A stretch of DNA of 64,000 nt from Methylomonas sp. MK1. GTDB lineage: Bacteria; Pseudomonadota; Gammaproteobacteria; Methylococcales; Methylomonadaceae. The translations under genes and the position numbers were made by a program. A model generated the notes under the pieces. The model searched no databases, was not told the DNA's origin, and saw only the letters and a program-made list of their open reading frames with translations. Below are positions 36,440-45,045 of the stretch, in pieces. Location: the NCBI RefSeq assembly GCF_000365425.1, contig NZ_AQOV01000001.1, positions 2,790,001-2,854,000 on the forward strand. Reading direction: 5' to 3'. The first letter of the stretch is position 1. Each line of letters opens with the position of its first letter.

Positions 36440-37750
36440 TCACTTTATCAGGATGTCGACGCGCCGATTTAAGGCTCGATGTTCAGGAGTGTCATTGGGT
36501 GCCAAAGGCTCGCCGTCGGCCCTGCCTTCGGCTCTGGCGGAACCTTTTAATTGGGCGGATGCAGTTAAAATCGCCAAGACGTTTTTAGCGCGTGCCGCGG
36601 ACAGATGCCAATTGGATGGAAAACGGGCCGATACGATGGGTTTGTCGTCGGTATGCCCGGTTACCAAAATCGAGTCTTGTTCATTCTCAAGCTCCTTAGC
36701 GATTTTTTTCAACATGGGCAGAAACTCCGGTTTGACTTGGTCACTACCCGAGGGAAAGGAGTTACGGACGCGGATGATACTATCGTCGACCACTTCAACC
36801 ATATTCTGGGCAATTTCGTCGCGCAATAATGGCTTAAAGCGTTCCAATCTGTTTGCAATAGCGGGCGCAGGCGGTGGGGTTATAGTTGCTGCCGCCGCAA
36901 CTTGTACAGGCTCCTTGGCCAGTTTTAGTAACTCACGGTACGTCGGATCGGATGCCGAATTAATAAAAAACGCAAAACCCAGATAACAAAGCAGTAATAG
37001 GCCGCCTGCTACGCTGGCGAACACCCATAAGGGTACTTGCGTGATCAACGAGCTATTGCCGCTCTTTTGCCCCTGCCAGCGCGGCGACAGTTCCGCTGGA
37101 AAATCCCCTCTCACTCGCTGAGTCAATTGATACAGTTCCAGACGTTGTTTTTCCAGTTCGTTGGAGCCGTTGGTCATGACCCGATATTTGCCCTCGAATC
37201 CAAAACTTAACAGCACATAGCAAAGCTCGATGAGCGGTAAGTTTTGCGCAGGCTGTTTCACCAGATGTTCGAGTATTTGGAAAAAGCGTTCGCCGCCCCA
37301 GGCTTCTTTATGAAAAAGGATAAGTAGACTTTGATGGCCCCAATTACTCTGCGAGCCCCAGGGCGTGTTTTGGATAATTTCATCCAGAAAAGTACATAAA
37401 CCGTAGCTCGCCATGCGTATGGTTTCTTGCTGAAACCCCGCATTCAAGCCACGATTCTCAAATTCCCTGACTTCTTTGGCCAACTTTTGTTTTAGTTCAT
37501 CAACGCCGGCATAACTAACGGTTGTTCTAAGCCTAGCCGCCAAGGAAAGTATGCCAGCCGATAGAGTCAATAAAGAACCGCTATCCGCTCCTGAAAGCAC
37601 GCTCAGCGAAGGAATGTTGATATTTGCAGTCGGCTGCTGGGGTGGCGATGGTGGTACTTGCGTGAATGACGGCTGTTGAGGCATTCTTCCGCCAGGCGAA
37701 GGCCGTAACACTGTTTTGTCGTCATCGCCGAAAGGTCCTTGTTGCGCCAT
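36440..37750 (-). CDS. tssL: T6SS inner-membrane protein TssL with a C-terminal OmpA peptidoglycan-binding domain
   Basis: A 436-residue extended DotU/IcmH protein. A Pro/Gln-rich N-terminus precedes the DotU domain (about 55-230: LLTLSAGILSLAARLR, CTFLDEIIQNTPWGSQSNWGHQSLLILFHKEAWGGERFF). One transmembrane helix lies at about 245-263 (WVFASVAGGLLLLCYLGFAFF). The periplasmic end is an OmpA-like domain (ILVTGHTDDKPIV, then LSAARAKNVL, GRADGEPLAPNDTPEHRALNRRVDI), which can bind the peptidoglycan directly. It is followed by tssM after 9 bases and preceded by tssK at 4 bases. Confidence 0.95.
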   Translation of the reverse strand: MAQQGPFGDDDKTVLRPSPGGRMPQQPSFTQVPPSPPQQPTANINIPSLSVLSGADSGSLLTLSAGILSLAARLRTTVSYAGVDELKQKLAKEVREFENRGLNAGFQQETIRMASYGLCTFLDEIIQNTPWGSQSNWGHQSLLILFHKEAWGGERFFQILEHLVKQPAQNLPLIELCYVLLSFGFEGKYRVMTNGSNELEKQRLELYQLTQRVRGDFPAELSPRWQGQKSGNSSLITQVPLWVFASVAGGLLLLCYLGFAFFINSASDPTYRELLKLAKEPVQVAAAATITPPPAPAIANRLERFKPLLRDEIAQNMVEVVDDSIIRVRNSFPSGSDQVKPEFLPMLKKIAKELENEQDSILVTGHTDDKPIVSARFPSNWHLSAARAKNVLAILTASAQLKGSARAEGRADGEPLAPNDTPEHRALNRRVDILIK

Positions 37751-37754
37751 GTCA

Positions 37755-39095
37755 TCACCCTTTTTTTATTGCCCAGAATTCCAACTCCAATCCCGGAAAA
37801 TTACCGCCAATATGAAATGCAAAGCCGCCGGAATCCATCATTTTCTTCCAATAAGGGCTTTGTTTGTCCAGTTCGAAATAAGAGCATCCGGCGTGATACG
37901 GCAATTGCCTTGGCGCCACGGGCAAAGGGTGAATTGAAATACCCGGCAGTGCAGCAGTTACCAGTTGGGTGATCTCTTCGACAGGACCAATTTTTACCTG
38001 GGGTGGAAAATGTGTACGCAACATTTCCGACGATACTTGGGCACTTGCAGCCAGGATGTAGATTGCCTGCTCCAATAATTTCACATCCGGGCGACCTGAG
38101 TAATACACCGACTGACTATGCTTGGTTAAAGGAATTTGAATGGCATTTTGCTCAAGCACCATGCTCAGCAAGCGTCGCAACTCGTCAATTAACGGCATAA
38201 AGCAAATACGCAAGTCGTCATGCCGATATTCAGGCAACACCGCAGGCCGTTTATTTTGGCGGTAGAAAGTCGCCAGATCTCCCATCAGCTGCAAGCACAA
38301 GGAAAAAAACGCTTCCGGATGGAGTAGTGTGTTCCCAGCCAAATGTGCCAGCAATGGCTCATAACGATTGATGGTTTGCAGCAACATAAAGTCTGCCACC
38401 TCCGCCACACCGGCACCTTGTGAAGTGCCAGCAACGCGTGCTGCTAAAGCCTCACCTCTGGTATGCAGCAAACCTTGTAGTTCCCGAACAAAGCCGTTCA
38501 AAATACTACTGGCTGCCGATTGCAACACCACGGGGATGTATTTGTCATCCAGTACGACAGTTTTGTCGGCGCGCACCTCAACAATATTGGCAACACCCAG
38601 ACATAGATAGCCTGATCGTTCTTGATTGCCAAGCATAAGTTTCGGACGAATGCTGCCTATCTGCACGGGGTAACGAGCATCATAACCGGCGTTGTTGTCT
38701 CTGACGTCCCTATGGGTAACGCGGTATCTCGCCAATCCGTCGGGGTTATTGTCGCTGTCAACCTCAACAGCGTCCGGACGACTCAGCGGCAATGCTAAAT
38801 ACACTACTTCATTAGCAACGCCTTCAGAGACATCCAGTGGCAAAGGCAGCTCATCTTCGTCAGGCAAATGAAACGGAGTACCGTCCTGGAAAATGCCTCT
38901 GGCAGCAATCAGAGTGATTTTTCCGATTGCCAATTGTGCTCCATCCAGCTTTAGCGAGGAAAAACCCCAGTCGTATGCCCTAATTCCATAACATCGACCA
39001 TCGATTCTGCTTTCCAGATAACGATCATGTTGTTGAAAGTGCTGCGGCCTAAGGAACATGCCTTCCGACCAAACAATCCTGTTATTGATTGACAT
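37755..39095 (-). CDS. tssK: T6SS baseplate protein TssK
   Basis: A 446-residue trimeric protein that links the baseplate to the TssLM membrane complex. The N-terminus is diagnostic: RIVWSEGMFLRPQHFQQHDRYLE. It continues with YDWGFSSLKLDGAQLAIGKITL and GIFQDGTPFHLPDEDELP, and near the C-terminus LPYHAGCSYFELDKQSPYWKKMMDSGGFAFHIGGNFPGLELEFWAI. Length is normal. It follows tagH by 79 bases and precedes tssL by 4 bases. Confidence 0.96.
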   Translation of the reverse strand: MSINNRIVWSEGMFLRPQHFQQHDRYLESRIDGRCYGIRAYDWGFSSLKLDGAQLAIGKITLIAARGIFQDGTPFHLPDEDELPLPLDVSEGVANEVVYLALPLSRPDAVEVDSDNNPDGLARYRVTHRDVRDNNAGYDARYPVQIGSIRPKLMLGNQERSGYLCLGVANIVEVRADKTVVLDDKYIPVVLQSAASSILNGFVRELQGLLHTRGEALAARVAGTSQGAGVAEVADFMLLQTINRYEPLLAHLAGNTLLHPEAFFSLCLQLMGDLATFYRQNKRPAVLPEYRHDDLRICFMPLIDELRRLLSMVLEQNAIQIPLTKHSQSVYYSGRPDVKLLEQAIYILAASAQVSSEMLRTHFPPQVKIGPVEEITQLVTAALPGISIHPLPVAPRQLPYHAGCSYFELDKQSPYWKKMMDSGGFAFHIGGNFPGLELEFWAIKKG

Positions 39096-39174
39096 ACTGT
39101 ATTCGGTACCGTTTAGTATTTAAGAACAATGACTTATGAAAACTGCGCTGCCAACCCAATAAACTTGCAAACTT

Positions 39175-40545
39175 TCACCGCCTCGCAAATAGACGCATCT
39201 GTTTTTCATAAGCTTCAGCGAACTCTTCCCCAAAAAATCCTTCAATTGCTTGGGTTTTTAATTCCGGATATTTTTCGCAAAAAAGCTCCCAACACTTGGC
39301 TTTTCTTTGAAAAACAATGCCTTCACCCAAAGTCTTCTCAAAACTCTCTGGATCAAAACGATGCAAGATCTCTGCTAATGCGGCCTGAATACCGGCTGTC
39401 ATCGCTAGCTGGTGAAATTTGACATCCTTGAAAGCTTCATTTATTGCATCATTTGAATTTATAAACGCGGGATTATTCGGCGCGAGCATTAGCTTAAGCA
39501 CACTTTCCACATCAGGATTGAATTTTAGCGGGTTATTGTCAAAAGAGCGGATTGTGGTGACGGAAACTCGAAATTCACTTTTCATTTCCGCGCGTGCGCG
39601 CAAAACGTCCATCAAGCCTTCGATCAAATTTCGGAACAACACACCGGTAACTTTCATCGCCTCCGGCCACTGATCTTCTGTTAAGAACGCGTGATCATTT
39701 ATTCCCGCACCATCCAGAAACATCTTCATGAGTGATACTTCACCCGTTTTCGAACTGGTATAGCGGTCCTTATTCGGTGCTAGCGTAAATTCTATTTCAC
39801 TGTCTTGCGGAACTGCGGGGGGTTGAACCTCACGCTCAATATTAGACGCATTTTGGAATACATCTTCAGAATCCAGCGCTGTATGCGAAGGAATAGGCTT
39901 GGATAAATTTATTGGTTCAAAATTTGGAAACTCTACTTCGGGAGACGCATTGAAAGGTGTATCCAATGTGCCTAATGAATCTAACCCTTTTAAGAATTCG
40001 GCAATATCTTTACCACCATTCTCGGGAGGTATTACCTCGGGCGGGGTAAAGCTATCGTGAAAAGGGGATGCTGGAGGACGCTCTCCGAACGGAGAATTCG
40101 CTGCGCTATGCGGAATCGAGAAATTCAGCGGTTCATTTACTATTGACTGTTGATCGTTTGGAAACGATTCGGCAAATGGTGAAGGCGAAAGATTCTCGAT
40201 ACTAATGGGTGAACTTGGCAATATTTCGGCTGACTGTTCCACAATAACTTCATATTCGCCGATACGTAAAATTTCACGATCTAGCAATCTTGCTTGCGCA
40301 TCATTTATATTCAGTCCGGCATTAGACAAAAATGTACCATTTTTACTTGTATCCTTTATGAAGTAACCGCCGTCCTGGTAAATGATTTCAGCGTGATGCC
40401 CTGATACAAAGTTTTCTGTGTCAGGTAACACCAGAGTGTTTCCCGCCTTTCTGCCTATCGTTCCTCCTAACTGATTGAATTCGGCACTCAATTCAGTAGG
40501 TAATGGCAAACCTTTGTAAGAAAGTACTTTTAAGATAATTGGCAC
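39175..40545 (-). CDS. tagH: T6SS FHA-domain protein TagH (Fha)
   Basis: A 456-residue protein with an N-terminal forkhead-associated domain (about residues 25-105) with the canonical motifs GRKAGNTLVLP, SGHHAEI and SKNGTFLSNAG, which bind phosphothreonine. A long low-complexity acidic/Pro/Ser linker (about 110-285) precedes a C-terminal TagH-type domain (FLDGAGINDHAFLTEDQWPEAMKVTGVLFRNLIEGLMDVLRARAEMKSEFRV). The start is placed at GTG 40545 because GGTAGGA lies about 7 bases upstream; a TTG at 40587 is an alternative. It opens the T6SS run. FHA normally responds to PpkA/PppA phosphorylation; only the phosphatase is seen here. Confidence 0.9.
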   Translation of the reverse strand: MPIILKVLSYKGLPLPTELSAEFNQLGGTIGRKAGNTLVLPDTENFVSGHHAEIIYQDGGYFIKDTSKNGTFLSNAGLNINDAQARLLDREILRIGEYEVIVEQSAEILPSSPISIENLSPSPFAESFPNDQQSIVNEPLNFSIPHSAANSPFGERPPASPFHDSFTPPEVIPPENGGKDIAEFLKGLDSLGTLDTPFNASPEVEFPNFEPINLSKPIPSHTALDSEDVFQNASNIEREVQPPAVPQDSEIEFTLAPNKDRYTSSKTGEVSLMKMFLDGAGINDHAFLTEDQWPEAMKVTGVLFRNLIEGLMDVLRARAEMKSEFRVSVTTIRSFDNNPLKFNPDVESVLKLMLAPNNPAFINSNDAINEAFKDVKFHQLAMTAGIQAALAEILHRFDPESFEKTLGEGIVFQRKAKCWELFCEKYPELKTQAIEGFFGEEFAEAYEKQMRLFARR

Positions 40546-41396
40546 GATTGTCGTCCTACCGTTAACATTAGTTAAATAGCTTAGCAACTTACGTCAGCTT
40601 TTATCAAAAAGCTTAGTCATTTTTGCAATCTAACTTTATCACTTTGCTCGATATTCAATCATAAGAGCGGTCATCGCGGATTGTTTAAGTCTCCAAAATA
40701 ACGGCGGCAAAGCCTCGCTTACCTATTGTCAAAATATTTATCGTTCTTCAATCAAGTATTCGGGTCTGAATCCGATGGCTTTGCCTCGTTTCTACCACAA
40801 CATTAATGTACTTTGACCCAATTAGAAAGCCAGCCATTAACTTGATGTCCCGGCGAGCTGAGCAAAGATGCAGTGATAAATTGTTTGGTGGGATATGCTA
40901 ACTTATGACTTTGGGTGTAAAACTCCTAAGGAAACTCTGATTAATTCGCCATCTCGAACTTAAGCACCTACTGATTCAATTGCTTGCTCATCGTTTTTCT
41001 TGAAAAACTGAATTAATTAGAGACTCCCTAAAATCGGGACGATTATTTGCAGCGCAGCGCTCCAAAAGACCTATGATAACGACGGCGATGATGTAATAAG
41101 TTAGCGTGCCGTTTCCGCAATATTATCGGACCTTTTACTACATCTCTAATATCAATACCTTGCTGATATAAACCCCTGATTAACCCATTGTTTTAACCTG
41201 AAGAGATACTTGTAATTTTTGGAATACACTCCCAACGTGGGACTCACTTGCATTTGGGTTTTGTACTTCACTTTTGAGTGATAACTAAAATAGGTTCCGT
41301 AAAAACTTTACATTTTACTCACCCAATTAAATTCCGAGTGGTTTGCGACTTTCCAAGCTTTATCGTCAATCCGTTTGAATTCGTCGTCAGGTTGTA
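40546..41396. other. 850-base non-coding AT-rich spacer
   Basis: This separates the T6SS locus from the lipoprotein and pmo region. I see no supported reading frame, RNA gene or strong hairpin. Upstream of tagH on the minus strand, TTGATA (about 40611) and TAAGCT (about 40583) with 18-base spacing could be a weak sigma70 promoter for the T6SS operon; this is tentative. A + strand frame at 41278-41472 has no start signal or recognisable product and is not called. Confidence 0.4.
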
Positions 41397-41801
41397 CTAT
41401 TTTGCATTTTTTAATTTTTCTTCACCACCAGTCACTAATCCAGACATACATTCGACTACGCTTTCGACGTAATTTGAATGTGCTTCTGCAAGCTCTTTGG
41501 CTGCACCAAAACTTTCTCGTAATTCAGTTAGGGTCTTCTGCGGATCCTTAGACTTATTAAGATCTAACATTTTGGCATAATTTTTATACGCCTTGCGTCT
41601 TTCAGGATCTAGTAAGAATAATCCTGGCATATCATTTGACGAAGTATCGACGACACATTTTGTCATTGTTTCCGGCTCAATTCCGTAGTCCTTAATATCT
41701 TTATCCTGCTTCATTTGCTCCAATACTACGGACTGATACTCTTCTTTTTCCGAGCAACCGCTTAATACCAATACCCCAACAATTACTAACATTTTTTTCA
41801 T
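41397..41801 (-). CDS. Small predicted lipoprotein of unknown function
   Basis: A 134-residue protein with a lipoprotein signal MKKMLVIVGVLVLSGC, so lipidated Cys16. The mature part is hydrophilic, helical and charged (LDPERRKAYKNYAKMLDLNKSKDPQKTLTELRESFGAAKELAEAH), with two more Cys residues (in TKCVVD and VECMSG) that could form a periplasmic disulfide. I do not recognise it. It lies downstream of the pmoB terminator in the same direction, with AGGAAA before the start, so it may get low read-through from pmoCAB or use its own promoter. AT-rich like the adjacent spacer. Confidence 0.7.
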   Translation of the reverse strand: MKKMLVIVGVLVLSGCSEKEEYQSVVLEQMKQDKDIKDYGIEPETMTKCVVDTSSNDMPGLFLLDPERRKAYKNYAKMLDLNKSKDPQKTLTELRESFGAAKELAEAHSNYVESVVECMSGLVTGGEEKLKNAK

Positions 41802-41845
41802 TTTTTATATTTTCCTGCATTTTCCGAGCATATTAACCAAAAAAA

Positions 41846-41873
41846 ACCCCCGCTATCTTTCAATAGCGAGGGT
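41846..41873 (-). terminator. Intrinsic terminator of the pmoCAB operon
   Basis: ACCCCCGCTAT (41846-41856) pairs with ATAGCGAGGGT (41863-41873) with one mismatch and a 6-base loop, followed on the minus strand by a run of T (41838-41845). It lies 45 bases after the pmoB stop and fits a strong terminator for a highly transcribed operon. Confidence 0.9.
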
Positions 41874-41917
41874 TTTCAGTTTCTTCCTAAGTATTTCGAC
41901 TTAGGAAACTTTCACTA

Positions 41918-43162
41918 TTAGATGAAAGTTGGGATCAGAGGAGCATCAACTGTTACCAATTGACGGTTACCTTTTTCATCCCAGAAGAACAACAGACCTG
42001 CGAAGCGGCTGTCTGGATCGTAGATCAAGTCAGCTAAGCGATATACTTCCCAAGCAGCGTCAGAAGCAGTAACTTCGACAGTGCGTGTTTCGCCTGGAGC
42101 CAGAGGGCTGTTATCGCTAACAGTTAAGCCTTCTTCAGCCAGCAAATCGTCTGGGTAAGCAGTATCATCTTCATGAACCGCTGGATCTAAGAAACGTACA
42201 CCTGCTGTGTTGAACTCACCCAAACGAACAGCTGAATCACCGTTGTTTGTAATGGTCAAAGTCATTTGCATTGCACGACCTGGAACACGGTATGTGGCAT
42301 CATCAACTTTAACTGAAACGTTAGCTTCAGGCATTTGATAAGTTTTCATACCACGCAACAAACCAGCTTGCAAAGGAGTAGTTACAGGGTATTTTTCGTT
42401 GGTAGCGCCCATAGAAGCAGCAACGATAACCAAAGTACCTACGCCGAACAGCATACCGATTTTTTTGTCGCCAGCTGAGATCAGAGAATCTGCTTTGCCA
42501 GTGCTAACAGCGATATGACGTGGAACGAACAATGGGCGTTTGATCCAGAACAACAACCATGCGAACGCGATTGCGAACCATACTGCGTGCCAGAAATAAA
42601 CGTTGTCCAGAGCGTAGTTTTCCAAGTTGATTGTTTGACCAGTCAATGTTGTGACTGGGTTAACAAACTCGCTCATAGAACCAGTAATGGTTACCCATTT
42701 GCCTGGGCCGATGATAGGACCACCGCCTTGTACGTTCATCATTGAGTGAACGTGCCAGTCGCCTGGACGACGAGCTTTCAGCAGAACTTTAAACTCGTAA
42801 ACTTCGCCCAATTCCAAAGACACTGAACGAGGAACCAATTGACCGCCGATCCAAGAACCTGCACGGATAAATACAGGACCAGGGATACCAACGTTCAAAA
42901 ATGAAACTTCTGGTTTATCAACAGTTTCTGGCCAGCCTGCGAATACCAGGAATTTACCAGAAATTGTCATAGTTTCATTAACAGGCACTTCTTCTTTTGA
43001 CCAGTTCAGGTCAAACCAGTGAATCGTCCGCATACGCATGAACGCAGCCTGTGATTTTTCACCGTGAGCAGATGCTGTTGGAGCATAGAACATCGCTGCT
43101 GTCATTGCGACCAACAGTGCGACAAAGGACAGTTTTGCAACTTTGTCTTTTATTATTTTCAT
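41918..43162 (-). CDS. pmoB: Particulate methane monooxygenase subunit B
   Basis: A 414-residue periplasmic copper subunit of pMMO. A cleavable signal peptide ends at TASA, exposing His33 as the new N-terminus (HGEKSQAAFMRMRTIHWFDL); H33 plus the HVH pair in GDWHVHSMMN form the CuB site known from the family. Two cupredoxin domains flank two transmembrane helices (about 185-205 and 232-252). The C-terminal cupredoxin is complete and ends SRFAGLLFFWDEKGNRQLVTVDAPLIPTFI. pMMO oxidises methane to methanol in intracytoplasmic membranes. Codon use is strongly biased and GC content is lower than in neighbouring genes, as for very highly expressed proteins. Confidence 0.99.
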   Translation of the reverse strand: MKIIKDKVAKLSFVALLVAMTAAMFYAPTASAHGEKSQAAFMRMRTIHWFDLNWSKEEVPVNETMTISGKFLVFAGWPETVDKPEVSFLNVGIPGPVFIRAGSWIGGQLVPRSVSLELGEVYEFKVLLKARRPGDWHVHSMMNVQGGGPIIGPGKWVTITGSMSEFVNPVTTLTGQTINLENYALDNVYFWHAVWFAIAFAWLLFWIKRPLFVPRHIAVSTGKADSLISAGDKKIGMLFGVGTLVIVAASMGATNEKYPVTTPLQAGLLRGMKTYQMPEANVSVKVDDATYRVPGRAMQMTLTITNNGDSAVRLGEFNTAGVRFLDPAVHEDDTAYPDDLLAEEGLTVSDNSPLAPGETRTVEVTASDAAWEVYRLADLIYDPDSRFAGLLFFWDEKGNRQLVTVDAPLIPTFI

Positions 43163-43251
43163 ATTTCCTCCTCTATCACTAGAGAATTTTAATTAAGACT
43201 TTCTGGTAGCTATCTAGAACCACCAGGTTCATTTTCTTACTATTCTTCTAA

Positions 43252-44001
43252 TTAAGACGCGTCGTCAGCGATGAAGTCGGTTTTAGCGAACCATCTGCCG
43301 AAGAAGTGCCACAAGAAGTAAATAATGATAGAAACGAATCCAGAGAAGAACGCTGATACTGGAGCAACGTCTTTACCGAAAGTTCTTAATGTACCTTTCT
43401 CTACCATACGGATGTACTCAGGTGTACCGGTACGAACATAGTGGTAACCTTGTAAGTCAGCCAAAGTCATCATCATGCCGTTATATTCTACAGGCACGTG
43501 CAATGGAGCGATAACAGGCCAGTTACCTGGGTAGAACAACAGACCATAAGCCAAACCACCAACAACAGCAGTCAGAGTCATGCTGTTACCCATCATCAGG
43601 ATAACGTCAAGAACGATCGCACCTGGCAACAGGTTAGATGGGAAGCAAATGTTTACTGGGAAGTATGTCCAGCCCCAGAAGTTCATGTAACGGTTGATCC
43701 ACTCACCAATCATCAGAGCAACAACAGACAAAGTTGCGCCAATTGGTAAACGGTATCTCCACCACAAGCATGCTTGAACAGCCGCAGGGAACGTAATAGA
43801 AACGATAGGAGCTACGGTTACCCATAGACGTCTATCTTTCCAGTCGGTCCAGAAATCCCAGTCACCGCCAGTCAACATATAGTGAATGTGGTAACCGCCC
43901 AGAACCGCTGTGAACAGTGTAAAAAGAATCATCCAGTCGAACGTACGGGAAACTTGTACCGCTTCCGCACGTGAACGTACAGCTGATTGAGATGCGCTCA
44001 T
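43252..44001 (-). CDS. pmoA: Particulate methane monooxygenase subunit A
   Basis: A 249-residue integral membrane subunit, near the usual 247. The sequence used as a phylogenetic marker is present: GGDWDFWTDWKDRRLWVTVAPIV near residue 45, and WTYFPVNICFPSNLLPGAI with WMNRYMNFWGW-like context (EWINRYMNFWGWTYF). About seven transmembrane helices are expected. The type I-like sequence (for example HVPVEYNGMMMTLADLQGYHYVRTGTPEYIRMVEKGTLRTFGKDVAPVSAFFSGFVS) separates it from AmoA. It lies between pmoC and pmoB, with a good Shine-Dalgarno (AGGAGG-like, taggaggtaag region) upstream. Confidence 0.99.
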   Translation of the reverse strand: MSASQSAVRSRAEAVQVSRTFDWMILFTLFTAVLGGYHIHYMLTGGDWDFWTDWKDRRLWVTVAPIVSITFPAAVQACLWWRYRLPIGATLSVVALMIGEWINRYMNFWGWTYFPVNICFPSNLLPGAIVLDVILMMGNSMTLTAVVGGLAYGLLFYPGNWPVIAPLHVPVEYNGMMMTLADLQGYHYVRTGTPEYIRMVEKGTLRTFGKDVAPVSAFFSGFVSIIIYFLWHFFGRWFAKTDFIADDAS

Positions 44002-44050
44002 TAGCTTACCTCCTAAAGAATTAAAATTATATTTTTTTCACTTCTCTTTA

Positions 44051-44083
44051 TCCTGCCGTCACTTAAACAAAGCAGCGGCAGGA
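44051..44083 (-). other. Intercistronic hairpin between pmoC and pmoA
   Basis: TCCTGCCG (44051-44058) is complementary to CGGCAGGA (44076-44083), giving an 8-bp stem with a 17-base loop. No T-run follows in the transcribed direction. It is therefore more likely an mRNA stability or processing element that sets pmoC versus pmoAB message levels than a terminator. Confidence 0.65.
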
Positions 44084-44118
44084 AAGGAGATAGTATTTTT
44101 ACTTTTAAAGATAAGCTA

Positions 44119-44871
44119 TTAAGCCAGATCTTTTTTCAGCAATTTTGCAATTGCCATTACTTCGGTGTTCACAACACCCATTATAGCCAGAGCAGCCCAA
44201 CCAAAGAATACGAAACCGTAGTGCAATGGAGCAACGAACAACTCTTCCATAAACCAGAATGTGTGACCCCACTCGTTCAAACCTACGTTAGGCAGGATCA
44301 TGAATGGACCGATAACCGCAATCAGATACATCAAGTGCAGACCTTCGTGGTATGTAGGCAATCTTGTTTTTGCATACATGAAAGAAGCTGAACCAGTGAT
44401 GATGTAGATTGGGTATGACAGGTAGAACTCGATGATGTGACTTGGAGTAAAGTCAGTATCACGAACGATAGTTTGGTGCCATGTACCGTCTTGCTCTGTG
44501 AAGTAAGAAGCACCCCAGTAGATAGCCCAGCCGTAGCAAACCAACCATGTCCAGTGTGTAAAGTGTCTTCTCAACTCTTCACGTGGAGTGATTGACATAA
44601 CTTTACGGTCACGAGTTTTCCAGATATAGCCATTGATACCAGCAAACAGCAGCACTTCGATAACGATCTCGATGTACAACATATTCATCCAGTATGTTTC
44701 AAACTCTGGAGCAAAAGAGTCTAAGCCAGCTGACCAGCCGTAAACACCTTCATACCAACGAATGAAAGAATAAAAAACCAAATACAGGCTGATACCAGCC
44801 CACAGGTTTTTTTGATTTAAAAGCGGTGCTTCCGCAGCATCAGCCTTAACTGATTCAGTTGTAGCAGCCAT
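44119..44871 (-). CDS. pmoC: Particulate methane monooxygenase subunit C
   Basis: A 250-residue membrane subunit, first gene of the operon. D128, H132 and H145 (D-x3-H-x12-H in EQDGTWHQTI...FTPSH) match the spacing of the family's CuC ligands; the second metal site region (PNVGLNEWGHTFW, then ELFVAPLHYGF) is also intact. About six transmembrane helices are predicted. An AGGAGG Shine-Dalgarno lies about 6 bases before the ATG. A sigma70-like promoter and a leader hairpin lie upstream. pmoC-pmoA-pmoB order is the usual one in methanotrophs. Confidence 0.99.
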   Translation of the reverse strand: MAATTESVKADAAEAPLLNQKNLWAGISLYLVFYSFIRWYEGVYGWSAGLDSFAPEFETYWMNMLYIEIVIEVLLFAGINGYIWKTRDRKVMSITPREELRRHFTHWTWLVCYGWAIYWGASYFTEQDGTWHQTIVRDTDFTPSHIIEFYLSYPIYIITGSASFMYAKTRLPTYHEGLHLMYLIAVIGPFMILPNVGLNEWGHTFWFMEELFVAPLHYGFVFFGWAALAIMGVVNTEVMAIAKLLKKDLA

Positions 44872-44898
44872 TTCTACCTCCTAAAAGATTATCTAAAT

Positions 44899-44915
44899 CC
44901 CCGATCAAATCGGGA
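44899..44915 (-). promoter_or_regulatory. Leader hairpin just upstream of pmoC
   Basis: CCCGAT (44900-44905) and ATCGGG (44909-44914) form a 6-bp stem (7 with a G-U pair) with a 3-base loop in the 5' leader, about 30 bases before the pmoC start. It could affect mRNA stability or translation. No U-run follows. Confidence 0.5.
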
Positions 44916-44982
44916 GTTCTTTGTTTTTCCTTGTTATTTAGCCTTCTTATTGAAGACACCCCGGTCCCTTGAGGTGCGTGGC

Positions 44983-45010
44983 AGTCTACCACTTGCCAAA
45001 TCCTTGTCAA
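44983..45010 (-). promoter_or_regulatory. Sigma70-like promoter of pmoCAB
   Basis: On the minus strand TTGACA (45010-45005) is a perfect -35 box, followed after 16 bases by TAGACT (44988-44983), a good -10. The leader to the pmoC start is then about 105 bases. Methanotroph pmoC promoters are generally of this sigma70 type. The left inverted repeat of the IS relic ends 35 bases upstream of the -35 box. Confidence 0.75.
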
Positions 45011-45045
45011 GATAAATTAAGCTATTTTATCTGAGCGCTTGAGTC

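Noticed and set aside
41278..41472. 64-residue + strand frame before the lipoprotein gene
   Set aside because: No ribosome binding site, no recognisable sequence, and its end overlaps the lipoprotein gene on the other strand.
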